In this document: piece after piece, positions 52,374-61,303 of the stretch
Position numbering within the stretch: the first letter of the stretch is position 1
How the letters are laid out: the number at the start of each line of letters is the position of its first letter
Assembly: GCF_016820535.1 (NCBI RefSeq)
Contig: NZ_JADHDY010000003.1
Coordinates: 1-64,000 of the forward strand
DNA length: 64,000 nucleotides
Reading direction: 5' to 3'
From: Sporosarcina beigongshangi
GTDB lineage: Bacteria > Actinomycetota > Actinomycetes > Actinomycetales > Micrococcaceae
Program-made: the position numbers and the translations under genes
The notes under the pieces: generated by a model
What the model was told of the DNA's origin: nothing
Seen by the model: the letters and a program-made list of their open reading frames with translations, nothing else
Database searches by the model: none

Positions 52374-53357
52374 TCAGAGGGTCAGCAGGACCTTGCCCAC
52401 GTGGGCGCCTGAGTCGAAGTACTGGTGCGCGGCGGGGGCCTGCTCCAGCGGGAAGGTCCTGTCGATCATGGGCTTGACGGCGCCGGAGGCAACCAACGGC
52501 CAGACGCTCTCGCGGACGCCGTCCATGATGGCCGACTTTTCCTCCACCGGGCGGGCCCGCAGCGTGGTCCCGATGACCGCCGCCCGCTTGGTGAGCAGCG
52601 CACCCAGGTTGAGCTCCGCCGTCGCGCCTCCCTGCAGGCCGATGACCACCAGGCGGCCGTAGGTGGCGAGGGACGCAACATTGGGAGCCAGGTACTTGGC
52701 GCCGACGACGTCCAGGATCACGTTGGCGCCGGCACCGCCCGTGAACTGGCGCACGCGTTCGACGAAGTCCTCCGTCCGGTAATTGACGGCCGCGTCGGCG
52801 CCGAGGTAGCCGGTGAGCATGGCGACCTTTTCGTCGCTGCCCGCCGTGGCGATGACACGTGCGCCGGCCGCCTTGGCGAGCTGTATTGCCATGGCACCGA
52901 TGCCGCCCGCACCGCCGTGCACCAGAACCGTTTCGCCGGCCTGCAGCTGCGCCGTCATGAACAGGTTGGAGTGGACGGTCGCGGCAACTTCGGGCAGCCC
53001 TGCGGCCGAGATGACGTCAATGCCCTCCGGCAGCGCCAGCACCTGTCCGGCCGGGGCCACCACCTGCGCTGCATAACCGCCGCCGGTCAGCAGCGCCACC
53101 ACCTTCTGGCCCATGCTGAACGGCTTGGTGACATGCGGGCCAAATCCGGCAATCCGCCCGGAAACCTCCAGTCCCAGGATGTCGGAGGCACCCGGCGGCG
53201 GAGGGTAGAAGCCGCGGCGCTGCTGCACGTCGGCCCGGTTGATCCCGGCAGCGACCACGTCGATGAGCACCTCGCCGGGCCCGGGGGCCGGCGCAGGTGC
53301 CTCGATCATGGACAAAACCTCGGGGCCGCCGGCACCCGCTGCAACAATCGCCTTCAT
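52374..53357 (-). CDS. NAD(P)H:quinone oxidoreductase, zeta-crystallin type (MDR family)
   Basis: 327-aa zinc-independent medium-chain oxidoreductase. The N-terminal GroES-like domain has GPGEVLIDVVAAGINRADVQQRRG and the Rossmann domain LVHGGAGGIGAMAIQLAKAAGA; the catalytic-zinc cysteine/histidine pattern of alcohol dehydrogenases is absent. TAGS rather than a Ser/Arg pair follows strand beta-B. The ATG at 53357 has GGAG seven bases upstream and is preferred over the GTG five codons earlier. It probably reduces quinones or enones with NADPH. Confidence 0.9.
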   Translation of the reverse strand: MKAIVAAGAGGPEVLSMIEAPAPAPGPGEVLIDVVAAGINRADVQQRRGFYPPPPGASDILGLEVSGRIAGFGPHVTKPFSMGQKVVALLTGGGYAAQVVAPAGQVLALPEGIDVISAAGLPEVAATVHSNLFMTAQLQAGETVLVHGGAGGIGAMAIQLAKAAGARVIATAGSDEKVAMLTGYLGADAAVNYRTEDFVERVRQFTGGAGANVILDVVGAKYLAPNVASLATYGRLVVIGLQGGATAELNLGALLTKRAAVIGTTLRARPVEEKSAIMDGVRESVWPLVASGAVKPMIDRTFPLEQAPAAHQYFDSGAHVGKVLLTL

Positions 53358-53453
53358 CGCCTTCTCCGTCACCTGTCAGCAAACCCGCAAAATCTTGGCG
53401 GCCGCCCACCATTTTGGCTGCACGGCCCTGCTTATGAAACACTACTAGGGTAA

Positions 53454-53541
53454 GGAAGGTTGTCCGAGCGGCCGATGGAGCTGGTCTTGAAAACCAGTGT
53501 GCGGTAACCCCGTACCAAGAGTTCGAATCTCTTACCTTCCG
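53454..53541 (+). tRNA. tRNA-Ser (anticodon TGA)
   Basis: The acceptor arms GGAAGGT (53454-53460) and ACCTTCC (53534-53540) pair fully with discriminator G. The anticodon stem CTGGT/ACCAG encloses CTTGAAA, anticodon TGA (reads TCA). A long variable arm (GTGCGGTAACCCCGTACC) and the T arm GTTCGAATC identify a type II serine tRNA. Confidence 0.96.
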
Positions 53542-53549
53542 CGCATCAA

Positions 53550-53586
53550 GAAGGGAAGTTGCCCCGTCACGGGTCGGCTTCCCTTC
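53550..53586 (+). terminator. hairpin after tRNA-Ser
   Basis: GAAGGGAAG (53550-53558) pairs with CTTCCCTTC (53578-53586), eight bases after the tRNA; only a short T-run (GTTT) follows. Confidence 0.6.
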
Positions 53587-53919
53587 GGCGTTTAAGGAAC
53601 ACATTTCTCAACGGTGGCGGCCATGGCGCGGCCAGAATTCTCGGCGGCGTTTCCGGAGACCATGGCGGCAGGCCGCAAGACGTGCGACGGCGCGGGGCGC
53701 CTTGGGAGCGAAGCGGCGCCGGCCGCTGCCGTGCTTTGGCGTCGGCGGACGGCGGGGTTGAACCGCGAATTGCGCGAGCCAGCGAACTGCGGCCACCTTG
53801 AACCGGCAAATGATGCGACGGTTTGGGCTGGCGTGCCAACCAGCGGCCCCAGCAGACAAATTGGATCTGCCGCCGGCTCAAATAAGCACCGCGCCATGCG
53901 CTGGGCAGGCCCGGGCAGC

Positions 53920-54062
53920 ATCATTCGGACAGCTCCTGCGACCTCCACGCCTTCCTGCCAATCTTTCGGACGTCTCCTGCGACCTCGAGGCGGTTTTACC
54001 CACGTTTGGTGTCCGAATGAATCACGCCGGCTGCCTCCACCCACGTTTGCTGTCCGAATGAT
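53920..54062. repeat. TCCGAATGA direct and inverted repeats
   Basis: ACCCACGTTTG followed by NTGTCCGAATGA occurs at 53998-54020 and 54039-54061, 41 bp apart with one mismatch. ATCATTCGGACAG (53920-53932) is the exact inverse of CTGTCCGAATGAT (54050-54062). CTCCTGCGACCTC is also repeated (near 53933 and 53973). Confidence 0.75.
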
Positions 54063-54210
54063 GCCTGCGGCGGGATGGTGGCCCTGGATGGCTGCGAGCG
54101 CGGCACCGGATCGCACACCCCCGCATGGATCCGTGAGATTTTTTCACGGTTTGGCACAAACTCTTTCGTTTCCAAACACACCCGCGTCGTTTGCTTGACC
54201 GGCAGCATCC

Positions 54211-54228
54211 GTTCATGGTTGATTCACA
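54211..54228 (+). promoter_or_regulatory. possible PHO box of the nuclease-nucleotidase gene
   Basis: GTTCATG (54211) and ATTCACA (54222) start 11 bases apart, as in PHO boxes. Only two imperfect units are present, so the call is tentative; the product's role in phosphate release makes it plausible. Confidence 0.35.
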
Positions 54229-54358
54229 TCTATGTGTTTGGATCAAACACGTCCTGCAGGGCCCAATGGGTCTGCCTCACGCATTGCCCCCAATTGAAAA
54301 CTGCGGTTCATCACCACTCGCGGCACAAGGACGTGCCACCCCTTTGAGAGCTGGAGAC

Positions 54359-57300
54359 ATGAGGAACAAATCAACCACTAGGGCCGGACTGGGGGCGGTG
54401 CTTGCCTTAGGGCTTGTTGCTGCCCCGCTCGCCCTTTCACCGGTGCAGGCCGCGCCTGCGGCCGCCGCCACCCACGTCATCATCAATGAGGCGTACCTGA
54501 ACGGCGGCAGCGCCAATGCCGCCTACAAGAACAAGTTTGTGGAGCTTTACAACCCCACCGCCGCGGACATCAGCCTGAATGGCTGGTCGGTCCAGTACCG
54601 CTCTGCCACAGGGCAGGGGGCGCCGAACAACGTGGCCGCTCTGACCGGCACCATCAAGGCCGGCGGCTACTACCTCATCAACGGCGGATCAAACGGGGCG
54701 GTCGGCCTCGACCTCCCGCCGACGGACTACACCGGAGCTACCATCAACCCGGGAGGCGCCGGCGGGACCCTGATCCTGTCGAACCAGGCAACTGGGCTGC
54801 CGGCAGACTTTGGCACGGGTTCCCTTGTTGGCAAGCCCGGAATTGTCGACCTCCTCGGTTACGGCACCTCCAATACCTTTGAGACAACGGTCGCCACGGC
54901 GGCCAGCGCCACGGTTTCGCTGAATCGCACGGACTTCGTCGACACCGACAACAACCAGGCCGACTTCGTGAAGGCCACCCCCACCCCCACGGGCACGGGA
55001 GGCGGAGGCCCAGTCATCGATCCTCCCGGCGACGCCGGGGCCAAGACCATCGCCGAGATCCAGGGCGAAGGCGCCAAGAGCCCGCTTGAAGGCTCCACCG
55101 TCACCACCCGGGGCAAGGTCACCGCGGCCTACCCCACCGGCGGCTTCAACGGCTACTACATCCAGACTCCCGGCACCGGCGGCGACCTGGAGATGGCAAC
55201 CCACAAGGCCTCCGACGGCGTCTTCGTCTACTCCCCCGCGACAGTCGCCAGCGTCAACGTGGGCGACTACGTTGAGGTGAAGGGCCTCGTCAAGGAATTC
55301 GGCGGGCCGGACACGACCACCACCGAGATTGACGTCCCGGCCGGTGGCATGACGCAACTTTCCGAGGCAGCGGCAGAGGTCAAGGCCGCCGTCGTCAATG
55401 TCCCGGAAACCACCGAGGCTCGCGAAAGCCTTGAGGGGATGCTCGTGGCACCGCAGGGCGAGTTCACCATCACCGACAACTACTCGCTGAACCAGTACGG
55501 CGAACTCGGCCTGGCCGTGGGGAACAACCCGCTGCTGCAGCCAACCGCCGTCGGCCAGGTGGGTTCCCCTGAGCATGCGGCCCAGCTCGCACTGATTGCT
55601 GCCAAGGCGATCAAGCTCGACGACGGCGCCAGCACGAACTTCTTCACCGCCGCAAACCAGTCGATCCCGCTGCCCTGGCTGAGTGCCGAAACGCCCATGC
55701 GCCTGGGCTCCACCTCTGAATTCATGGCACCGGTCATCTTCGACAACCGCAACAACGCCTACAAATTCCAGCCGCTGGAGGCGCTCACGCCCGCCAACGC
55801 CGGGACCGTGCAGCCGATCGCGTTTGGCAACACCCGCGCAGCGGCACCCGTGAATGTTGGCGGCGACCTGAAGGTTGCCACGTTCAACGTCCAGAACTAC
55901 TTCATCCAGACCGGCGACATGGACTCCGCCTGCCAGTTCTACAACGACCGTGCCGGCAACCCCATCGCTGTGCGGACCGGCTGCCTGCAGCGCGGTGCAG
56001 CGAACGCGGAGAACCTCAAGCGCCAGCAGGACAAGATCGTGGCCGGCATCAATGCCTCCGGCGCCGACGTGCTCTCGCTGGAGGAAATTGAGAACTCCAT
56101 CAAGTTCGGCCCGGACCGCGACAAGGCCCTCGCCGCACTGGTGGACGCCCTGAACGTCGCAGCACCAGGGACGTGGGACTACGTCCGCTCCCCCGCGCAG
56201 CGCCCGGCCGCCTCCGTGGAGGACGTGATCCGCACGGCGTTCATCTTCAAGCAGGCCGTTGCCAAGCCCGTGGGCGACTCCGTCATCCTTGACGACCCCG
56301 CCTACACCGGCATCGCCCGCCAGCCGCTGGCCCAGGCCTTCACACTGGCCGGTGACGCGAACGCCGAGAAGGTCATCCTGATCGCCAACCACTTCAAGTC
56401 GAAGGGCTCGGCGGCCACGCCGGATGACACAGACCAGGGCCAGGGCAACTCCAACCTGGCGCGCACGGCACAGGCAAAGGCACTCGTGGCCTTCTCCACC
56501 GCGCAGCAGGCCGCACAGGGCACCGACAAGGTGCTGCTCATGGGCGACTTCAACTCCTACAGCTATGAAGACCCCATGCTGGTCATGGCCGACGCCGGCT
56601 ACGTGGACCTGGGCGCCAAGACCGGCAAGCAGTCCTACGCCTTCGGCGGCCTGGTGGGTTCCCTGGACCACATCACGGCCACCCCGGGCGCCAATGCCCT
56701 GGTCACCGGACAGGACATTTGGAACATCAACTCCGCCGAGTCGATCGCCATGGGCTACAGCCGGTACAACTACAACGCCACGAATTTCTATGACACCTCG
56801 GCGTTTGCAGCCTCCGACCACGATCCCGTGATCGTGGGCCTGAAGCTGGCCGGAGCCCCCGAGCCCAGCAATGAAGTGAACCTGCTGAACATCAACGATT
56901 TCCACGGCCGCATCGACGCCAACACGGTGAAGTTTGCCGGAACCGTCGAGCAGCTGCGAGCAGCCTCAGGGGACGCCAACACCGCGTTCATCTCGGCCGG
57001 CGACAACATCGGCGCCAGCCTGTTCGCCTCCGCATCCCAGGACGACAAGCCCACCATCGACGTTCTCAACGCGCTGGACCTGAAGGCGTCCGCCGTTGGA
57101 AACCATGAATTCGACAAGGGCTGGGCAGACCTGGAGGGCCGCATCCGCGACGCCGCCAACTGGGACTACCTCGGCGCCAACGTGTACGCGAAGGGCACCA
57201 CCACCCCGGTGCTCGACGAATACAAGGTCCTCGACGTCAACGGCGTGAGGGTGGCCGTCATCGGCGCCATCACGCAGGAGACGCCCACGCTGGTCACCCC

Positions 57301-58807
57301 CTCCGGCATCTCCATGCTTGACTTCGGCGACCCTGTCGCGGCCGTGAACCGCGTGGCCAAGACGATCACCGACGGCAACCTCGCCGACGTCATCGTGGCG
57401 GAATACCACGAAGGTGCCGGGGCAGGGACGCCCGACGGCGCAACCTTCGAGGAGGAGGTTGCGGCGGCCGGCGCTTTCCGTGAGATTGTGACGCAGACAA
57501 GCGCCTCGGTCAACGCAATCTTCACCGGCCACACCCACAAACAGTACGCGTGGGACGCCCCCATCCCGGGTGCCGCCCCGGACGCTGCGCTGAAGACCCG
57601 CCCCGTGCTGCAGACCGGCAGCTACGGAGAGAACATCGGCCAGATCACGCTGACGGTTGACCCCGCCAGCAAGAAGGTTGTCTCCTACACGCAGGGCAAC
57701 GTGCCGCGCACCAAGACGGACGACGCCACCCTTGTGGCCGAATTCCCGCGTGTGGCCTCCGTCAAGGCGATCACCGACAAGGCACTGGCCGACGCAAAGG
57801 TTGCCGGCAGCGTCCCGGTCGGCAAGATTTCCGCCGACATCACGACGGCGCAGACGTTTGATGCGGCAACAGGCAAGTACACCCGCGATGACCGCAGCAA
57901 TGAGTCCACGCTCGGAAATCTCGTGGGCGATGCCCTCCTGAGCGCCCTCAAGGGCGAGCAGACCGGCGGAGCCGAGATCGGCGTCGTCAATCCAGGCGGG
58001 CTGCGCGCAGACCTGCTCTACAAGAACGAGGGCTTCCCGGACGGCGTGGTCACCTACGCCAACGCCAATGCGGTGCTGCCGTTCGTGAACAACCTGTGGA
58101 CCACGTCGCTGACAGGCGCGCAGGTGAAGACCATGCTGGAGCAGCAGTGGCAGACCAACGCGGACGGCACCATTCCCAGCCGCCCGTTCCTGAACCTGGG
58201 GCTGTCGCGCAACGTGGACTACACCTACGACCGGACCCGCGCCATGGGCGACCACATCACGTCCGTCACCATCAACGGCGAGCCGCTGGACCTTGAACGG
58301 TCCTACCGTGTGGGCACGTTCAGCTTCCTGGCCACCGGCGGCGACAACTTCCGCATCTTCACCGAGGGCACCAACACCAAGGATTCCGGGCTGATCGACC
58401 GGGATGCCTGGATTGCCTACCTCGGGGAGCAGTCGGCCGTTGCGCCGATTGCGCCGGACTTTGCCCGCCGCGGCGTGGAGGTTGTGGGCATGCCGGGCAC
58501 GGTGGATGCCAAGGGAAGCGTCAGTTTCACGCTCAACAAGCTGGATCTGACGTCGCTGGGCAGCCCCGCAAACACCTCGGCGACGGTGACGTTCACCGAC
58601 AGCAAGGGCAAGTCCAAGGTGGTTGACACAGTGGGCGTGACCGACGGCAGCGCGAACGTCTCGTTCAAGCTGCCGGCCGACGCACGCACCAGCGGCACCA
58701 TCAGCATCAGTGTCGCACCCAGCGGCACGGCTGTCTCGATCCCGGTGAAGATCACCAACCCCAACGAGCAGTGCAAGCCGAACAAGGGGGCGAAGGCCTG
58801 CCCCTGA
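54359..58807 (+). CDS. secreted ExeM/NucH-type nuclease fused to UshA-type 5'-nucleotidase
   Basis: 1482-aa exported enzyme. Sec signal peptide (~1-37, ending SPVQAAPA); lamin-tail domain (about 38-165; VIINEAYLNGG, KFVELYNPT); OB-fold region (about 230-330; GNG-like TRGKVTAAYPTGGFNGYYIQ); endonuclease/exonuclease/phosphatase domain (about 502-830; VATFNVQNYF, SLEEIEN, ANHFKSKGS, LMGDFNSYSYEDP, SDHDPVIV). A metallophosphoesterase 5'-nucleotidase follows (about 840-1170; NINDFHGRID, SAGDNIG, GNHEFDKGW, GHTHKQYAW) with its C-terminal domain (about 1182-1367; NPGGLRADL), then an Ig-like end. No anchor is seen. It would cut extracellular DNA and strip phosphate from the nucleotides. ATG with TGGAG upstream; monocistronic, ended by a strong hairpin. 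Confidence 0.92.
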   Translation: MRNKSTTRAGLGAVLALGLVAAPLALSPVQAAPAAAATHVIINEAYLNGGSANAAYKNKFVELYNPTAADISLNGWSVQYRSATGQGAPNNVAALTGTIKAGGYYLINGGSNGAVGLDLPPTDYTGATINPGGAGGTLILSNQATGLPADFGTGSLVGKPGIVDLLGYGTSNTFETTVATAASATVSLNRTDFVDTDNNQADFVKATPTPTGTGGGGPVIDPPGDAGAKTIAEIQGEGAKSPLEGSTVTTRGKVTAAYPTGGFNGYYIQTPGTGGDLEMATHKASDGVFVYSPATVASVNVGDYVEVKGLVKEFGGPDTTTTEIDVPAGGMTQLSEAAAEVKAAVVNVPETTEARESLEGMLVAPQGEFTITDNYSLNQYGELGLAVGNNPLLQPTAVGQVGSPEHAAQLALIAAKAIKLDDGASTNFFTAANQSIPLPWLSAETPMRLGSTSEFMAPVIFDNRNNAYKFQPLEALTPANAGTVQPIAFGNTRAAAPVNVGGDLKVATFNVQNYFIQTGDMDSACQFYNDRAGNPIAVRTGCLQRGAANAENLKRQQDKIVAGINASGADVLSLEEIENSIKFGPDRDKALAALVDALNVAAPGTWDYVRSPAQRPAASVEDVIRTAFIFKQAVAKPVGDSVILDDPAYTGIARQPLAQAFTLAGDANAEKVILIANHFKSKGSAATPDDTDQGQGNSNLARTAQAKALVAFSTAQQAAQGTDKVLLMGDFNSYSYEDPMLVMADAGYVDLGAKTGKQSYAFGGLVGSLDHITATPGANALVTGQDIWNINSAESIAMGYSRYNYNATNFYDTSAFAASDHDPVIVGLKLAGAPEPSNEVNLLNINDFHGRIDANTVKFAGTVEQLRAASGDANTAFISAGDNIGASLFASASQDDKPTIDVLNALDLKASAVGNHEFDKGWADLEGRIRDAANWDYLGANVYAKGTTTPVLDEYKVLDVNGVRVAVIGAITQETPTLVTPSGISMLDFGDPVAAVNRVAKTITDGNLADVIVAEYHEGAGAGTPDGATFEEEVAAAGAFREIVTQTSASVNAIFTGHTHKQYAWDAPIPGAAPDAALKTRPVLQTGSYGENIGQITLTVDPASKKVVSYTQGNVPRTKTDDATLVAEFPRVASVKAITDKALADAKVAGSVPVGKISADITTAQTFDAATGKYTRDDRSNESTLGNLVGDALLSALKGEQTGGAEIGVVNPGGLRADLLYKNEGFPDGVVTYANANAVLPFVNNLWTTSLTGAQVKTMLEQQWQTNADGTIPSRPFLNLGLSRNVDYTYDRTRAMGDHITSVTINGEPLDLERSYRVGTFSFLATGGDNFRIFTEGTNTKDSGLIDRDAWIAYLGEQSAVAPIAPDFARRGVEVVGMPGTVDAKGSVSFTLNKLDLTSLGSPANTSATVTFTDSKGKSKVVDTVGVTDGSANVSFKLPADARTSGTISISVAPSGTAVSIPVKITNPNEQCKPNKGAKACP

Positions 58808-58834
58808 TGTAAGGATCACCGAATAGTCACACCA

Positions 58835-58882
58835 AGGGCCCCGGCGGGCCCGGCCAGCAATGGCCGGACCCGCCGGGGCCCT
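58835..58882 (+). terminator. hairpin after the nuclease-nucleotidase gene
   Basis: Two 22-base arms (58835-58856 and 58861-58882) with one mismatch enclose GCAA, 28 bases after the stop. Very stable G+C stem without a T-run. Confidence 0.7.
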
Positions 58883-58905
58883 GTCACGTCCTGTCGAGAG
58901 TGAAA

Positions 58906-58979
58906 GAGGGAACCGTGAAACACCCCGGAAGGTGACAGAGGGAACCGCGAAACACCCCGGAAGGTGACAGAGCGTTGGG
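58906..58979. repeat. 32-bp tandem repeat after the stop of the FAD/NAD(P)-binding gene
   Basis: Units starting GAGGGAACCG at 58906 and 58938 and a truncated one (GAGCGTTGGG) at 58970 keep an exact 32-bp period; the core CCCCGGAAGGTGACAGAG is shared with the array at 23565-23630. The last unit ends about 11 bases from the stop codon of the minus-strand gene. Confidence 0.88.
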
Positions 58980-58990
58980 AGGGAGGCGGG

Positions 58991-60958
58991 TCAGGGGCGG
59001 GCGGGGAGGATGTGCGCTGCGATGGCGTCGGAGTCCAGGACTGTCCGGTAGCCGCTGCGGTAGCGGGCCTCCGCCTCGGCAGCGATGGCCGTCCCCCACT
59101 GCACGGAGGACAGCTGCAGGCCCAGCACATACAGCCCCTCAACGGCGGTGCCGGCACCGTCCAACACACGGTACGGCGGCGCGGAGACGTCCAGCCCGCT
59201 GGAGGTGACGGCCTCGCCGTCGGACGCCAGCATCAGGCGGGGGCGTGCCAGGCCGTCAGCCATCAGGTTTTGCAGCAGCGTGGATGCCGTGCTGCGGACC
59301 TGGTTGGCGGGGGCCAGCGCCTCCACAAGGTACCGGGCCTCGCGGGGCGCGTCCGCCACCCACGGGGAGCTGGCGGTGAAGCGCCCGTGCAGGATACGGA
59401 AGACCGGATCGGGCCCGGCAAAGTGGACCACACCGGCGCGCACCAAGGCGGCCAGCTGCTCCACGCGCAGGGCGGGCGGACCGCTGGCCAGGCCCTCGAC
59501 GAATCCCTCGAACCAGCCGCGCAGCTCGCCCAGCCACGAGCCCTGGGTGATGCCATGGTCCGCCACGAGCGACTTGATGACGGCCCGGCCCGCGTTCAGG
59601 GCGCCGATGGCCATCTTGACGGGGTCGTCCTCGCCCAGTGCCGAACCTGCCGCATCAGCCTGGAGGTATTCCAGCACGGCGGCGTCCAGGTCCCCGTGCG
59701 AGGCAAATCCGGCCCCCGTGCGCAGCGGATGCCCCGCCAGCGGACGTGCCAGCCCGCGCAGGTCCAGGATGAAACCTTCCTGCACGTGCTGCGCCAACAG
59801 GGCCTTGAGCCGGTCCTCCCAGCCCGGGCCGCCGCCGTCGAGCCCGTCATGCAGCAACGCATCCAGCTCCGGCAACAGCCGCGGCGAGACCGCCCCGGGC
59901 CGGGTCCGGGCGAGCGTGCTGTAGTAGGCCCAGAGGGTGTCGCGGTGCAGGAGCGGCCAAATGTCGTGGTCGAAGCCGGCCGTGGCGCCCATGGCCCGGA
60001 TGGCCGCCACCGCGTCCTCGCCGAGGAACCGCAGCTCCACCGATTCCGGGTAGTAGCTGGCCAGCGCGGCCTTGGCCCGGTACGGCGTCCCGCGCCGCGA
60101 CGCACCGACAATGACCGGTTCGCGGCCCGACGCCACGTAGCGCAGGGCCTCCCCCGCCGGCCCGCCGGTGCCTTCAAACCGGCCGCCGCGCGCTTCCGTC
60201 AGCTGGCCCACCACGTCAAAAAAGTTCAGCCCCATGCCGCGCACCAGCACGGTTTCACCGGCGGGCAGCTGCTCCCAGTCGACGTCGTTCGGCACGGCCG
60301 GGGGCAGGTATGTCAGCCCGTGTTCGCGCGCCTCGTTCCGTAGTTCGCGCTGCGCCGGGCTGAGCTTGGACTCCACGTGCCCCAGGGCCAGCACCACCTG
60401 GCTCGCCGCGATCCGCGTCCCATCCAGAAGCACGACGGCGAACCCTCCCTCCGCGCCGCCGCGCACCACGCGCTTGGCTTCAGCGGCATGCACGGTGAGG
60501 CTCACGCCGTCGGGCATGGCTTGGGTGAGCTGCGCGAAGCACCACTGCAGGTAGCGGCCGTATAGCGCGCGGCTGGGGAAGTTGGCTTCGCCAAGTGCCG
60601 CGAGCTCCTCGATGTCGCCGGCGCTGAGTTCCGGTGCCGGGTTGCCCCTCTGCAGCCGGCGCCATTCATTGAACGTGCAGCCCGCGAGGGGCAGGGCCGA
60701 GACGCCCTGGTCGGGGATCAGCGTGGGGAAGAAGCTCTGCGTGTTCATCAGGAACAGGCGCGACTGCTCCGTACGCCATACGTGCCCGGCCCCGGGCGGG
60801 AAGGGGTCGATGAGGTGGATGTGCAGGGGCAGGGCTGCGGTGCGGCGAGCGGAATCGGCGGTGTGGGCGGCGTGGTGCGCCAGCAGCCGTTCCATGACGG
60901 AGGTCCCGCGGGGTCCTGCACCCACAATTGCCACCGTCTGCACGCCCAAAGTTTCCAC
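58991..60958 (-). CDS. FAD/NAD(P)-binding protein, HcaR-/lysine-monooxygenase-like (NAD_binding_9 type)
   Basis: 655-aa putative flavoprotein. A dinucleotide-binding loop VAIVGAGPRGTSVMERL lies at residues 9-25, LIDPFPPGAGHVW at the end of strand 2, and a second nucleotide-binding region near VLVRGMGLNFFDVVGQL (about 245). LPAVSP-like stretches and the C-terminal GLYVLGLQLSSVQWGTAIAAEA close the fold. The reaction is unknown; such proteins are often annotated as hypothetical oxidoreductases. The GTG lies six bases after TAAGCT (60965-60970), a leaderless configuration. It is divergent from the peptidase gene, with the 38-bp repeat array between them. Confidence 0.78.
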   Translation of the reverse strand: METLGVQTVAIVGAGPRGTSVMERLLAHHAAHTADSARRTAALPLHIHLIDPFPPGAGHVWRTEQSRLFLMNTQSFFPTLIPDQGVSALPLAGCTFNEWRRLQRGNPAPELSAGDIEELAALGEANFPSRALYGRYLQWCFAQLTQAMPDGVSLTVHAAEAKRVVRGGAEGGFAVVLLDGTRIAASQVVLALGHVESKLSPAQRELRNEAREHGLTYLPPAVPNDVDWEQLPAGETVLVRGMGLNFFDVVGQLTEARGGRFEGTGGPAGEALRYVASGREPVIVGASRRGTPYRAKAALASYYPESVELRFLGEDAVAAIRAMGATAGFDHDIWPLLHRDTLWAYYSTLARTRPGAVSPRLLPELDALLHDGLDGGGPGWEDRLKALLAQHVQEGFILDLRGLARPLAGHPLRTGAGFASHGDLDAAVLEYLQADAAGSALGEDDPVKMAIGALNAGRAVIKSLVADHGITQGSWLGELRGWFEGFVEGLASGPPALRVEQLAALVRAGVVHFAGPDPVFRILHGRFTASSPWVADAPREARYLVEALAPANQVRSTASTLLQNLMADGLARPRLMLASDGEAVTSSGLDVSAPPYRVLDGAGTAVEGLYVLGLQLSSVQWGTAIAAEAEARYRSGYRTVLDSDAIAAHILPARP

Positions 60959-61097
60959 CCCTTGAGCTTAACCGATGGCCGCTCCCGCGCCGGTGCCGTC
61001 CGGCACCTCCTGCGCCGTTCGGCCTCCCCTGGCGGTGCGCAGCCACGCATGTGCCTGCGCACCGCTGGTTCTGCAGTGCGTGCTACTCCAGGAGCAT

Positions 61098-61229
61098 GAA
61101 CTTATGCGCGTAACCCAGGCCCAGTTGTGCGCATAGGTACATTCCTCGCAACTTATGCGCACAACTGGCGGCGGGTTGTGCGCATAGTGCACCATGCGCA
61201 GAACCCATGCCCAGTCGTGCGCATAAGTT
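61098..61229. repeat. array of three 38-bp dyad repeats
   Basis: Units at 61098-61135, 61149-61186 and 61192-61229, each 38 bp. The array opens with AACTTATGCGC and closes with GCGCATAAGTT, and the middle unit carries an extra inverted GCACAACTGG. The same organisation is found with two units at 28783-28863. It fills the middle of the 345-bp divergent gap 60959-61303, which has no gene. Confidence 0.87.
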
Positions 61230-61303
61230 TGGTGCGGCAGGGCGGCACCCGGGATTGCGCAGAATGGGACGGCGGACCCCGGCCAGTTGCCTAGGATGGT
61301 GCC

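Larger units (their letters stand above)
53587..54358. other. 770-bp gene-free stretch upstream of the nuclease-nucleotidase gene
   Basis: No reading frame here shows coding character or a recognisable product. The region contains a repeat cluster at 53920-54062 and, close to the gene, an A+T-richer segment with a PHO-box-like pair at 54211-54228 that probably includes the promoter. Confidence 0.5.

Noticed and set aside
53614-54198. 194-codon open frame upstream of the nuclease-nucleotidase gene
   Set aside because: It runs through the repeat cluster, has no ribosome-binding site, and its translation has no recognisable domain or codon bias.
58906-58979. CRISPR array or coding tandem repeats
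   Set aside because: The 32-bp units are directly contiguous with no spacers, and 32 is not a multiple of three, so no frame is maintained.
61098-61229. CRISPR array
   Set aside because: The 38-bp units are separated by only 5-13 bp, so there are no spacers, and there are no cas genes nearby.
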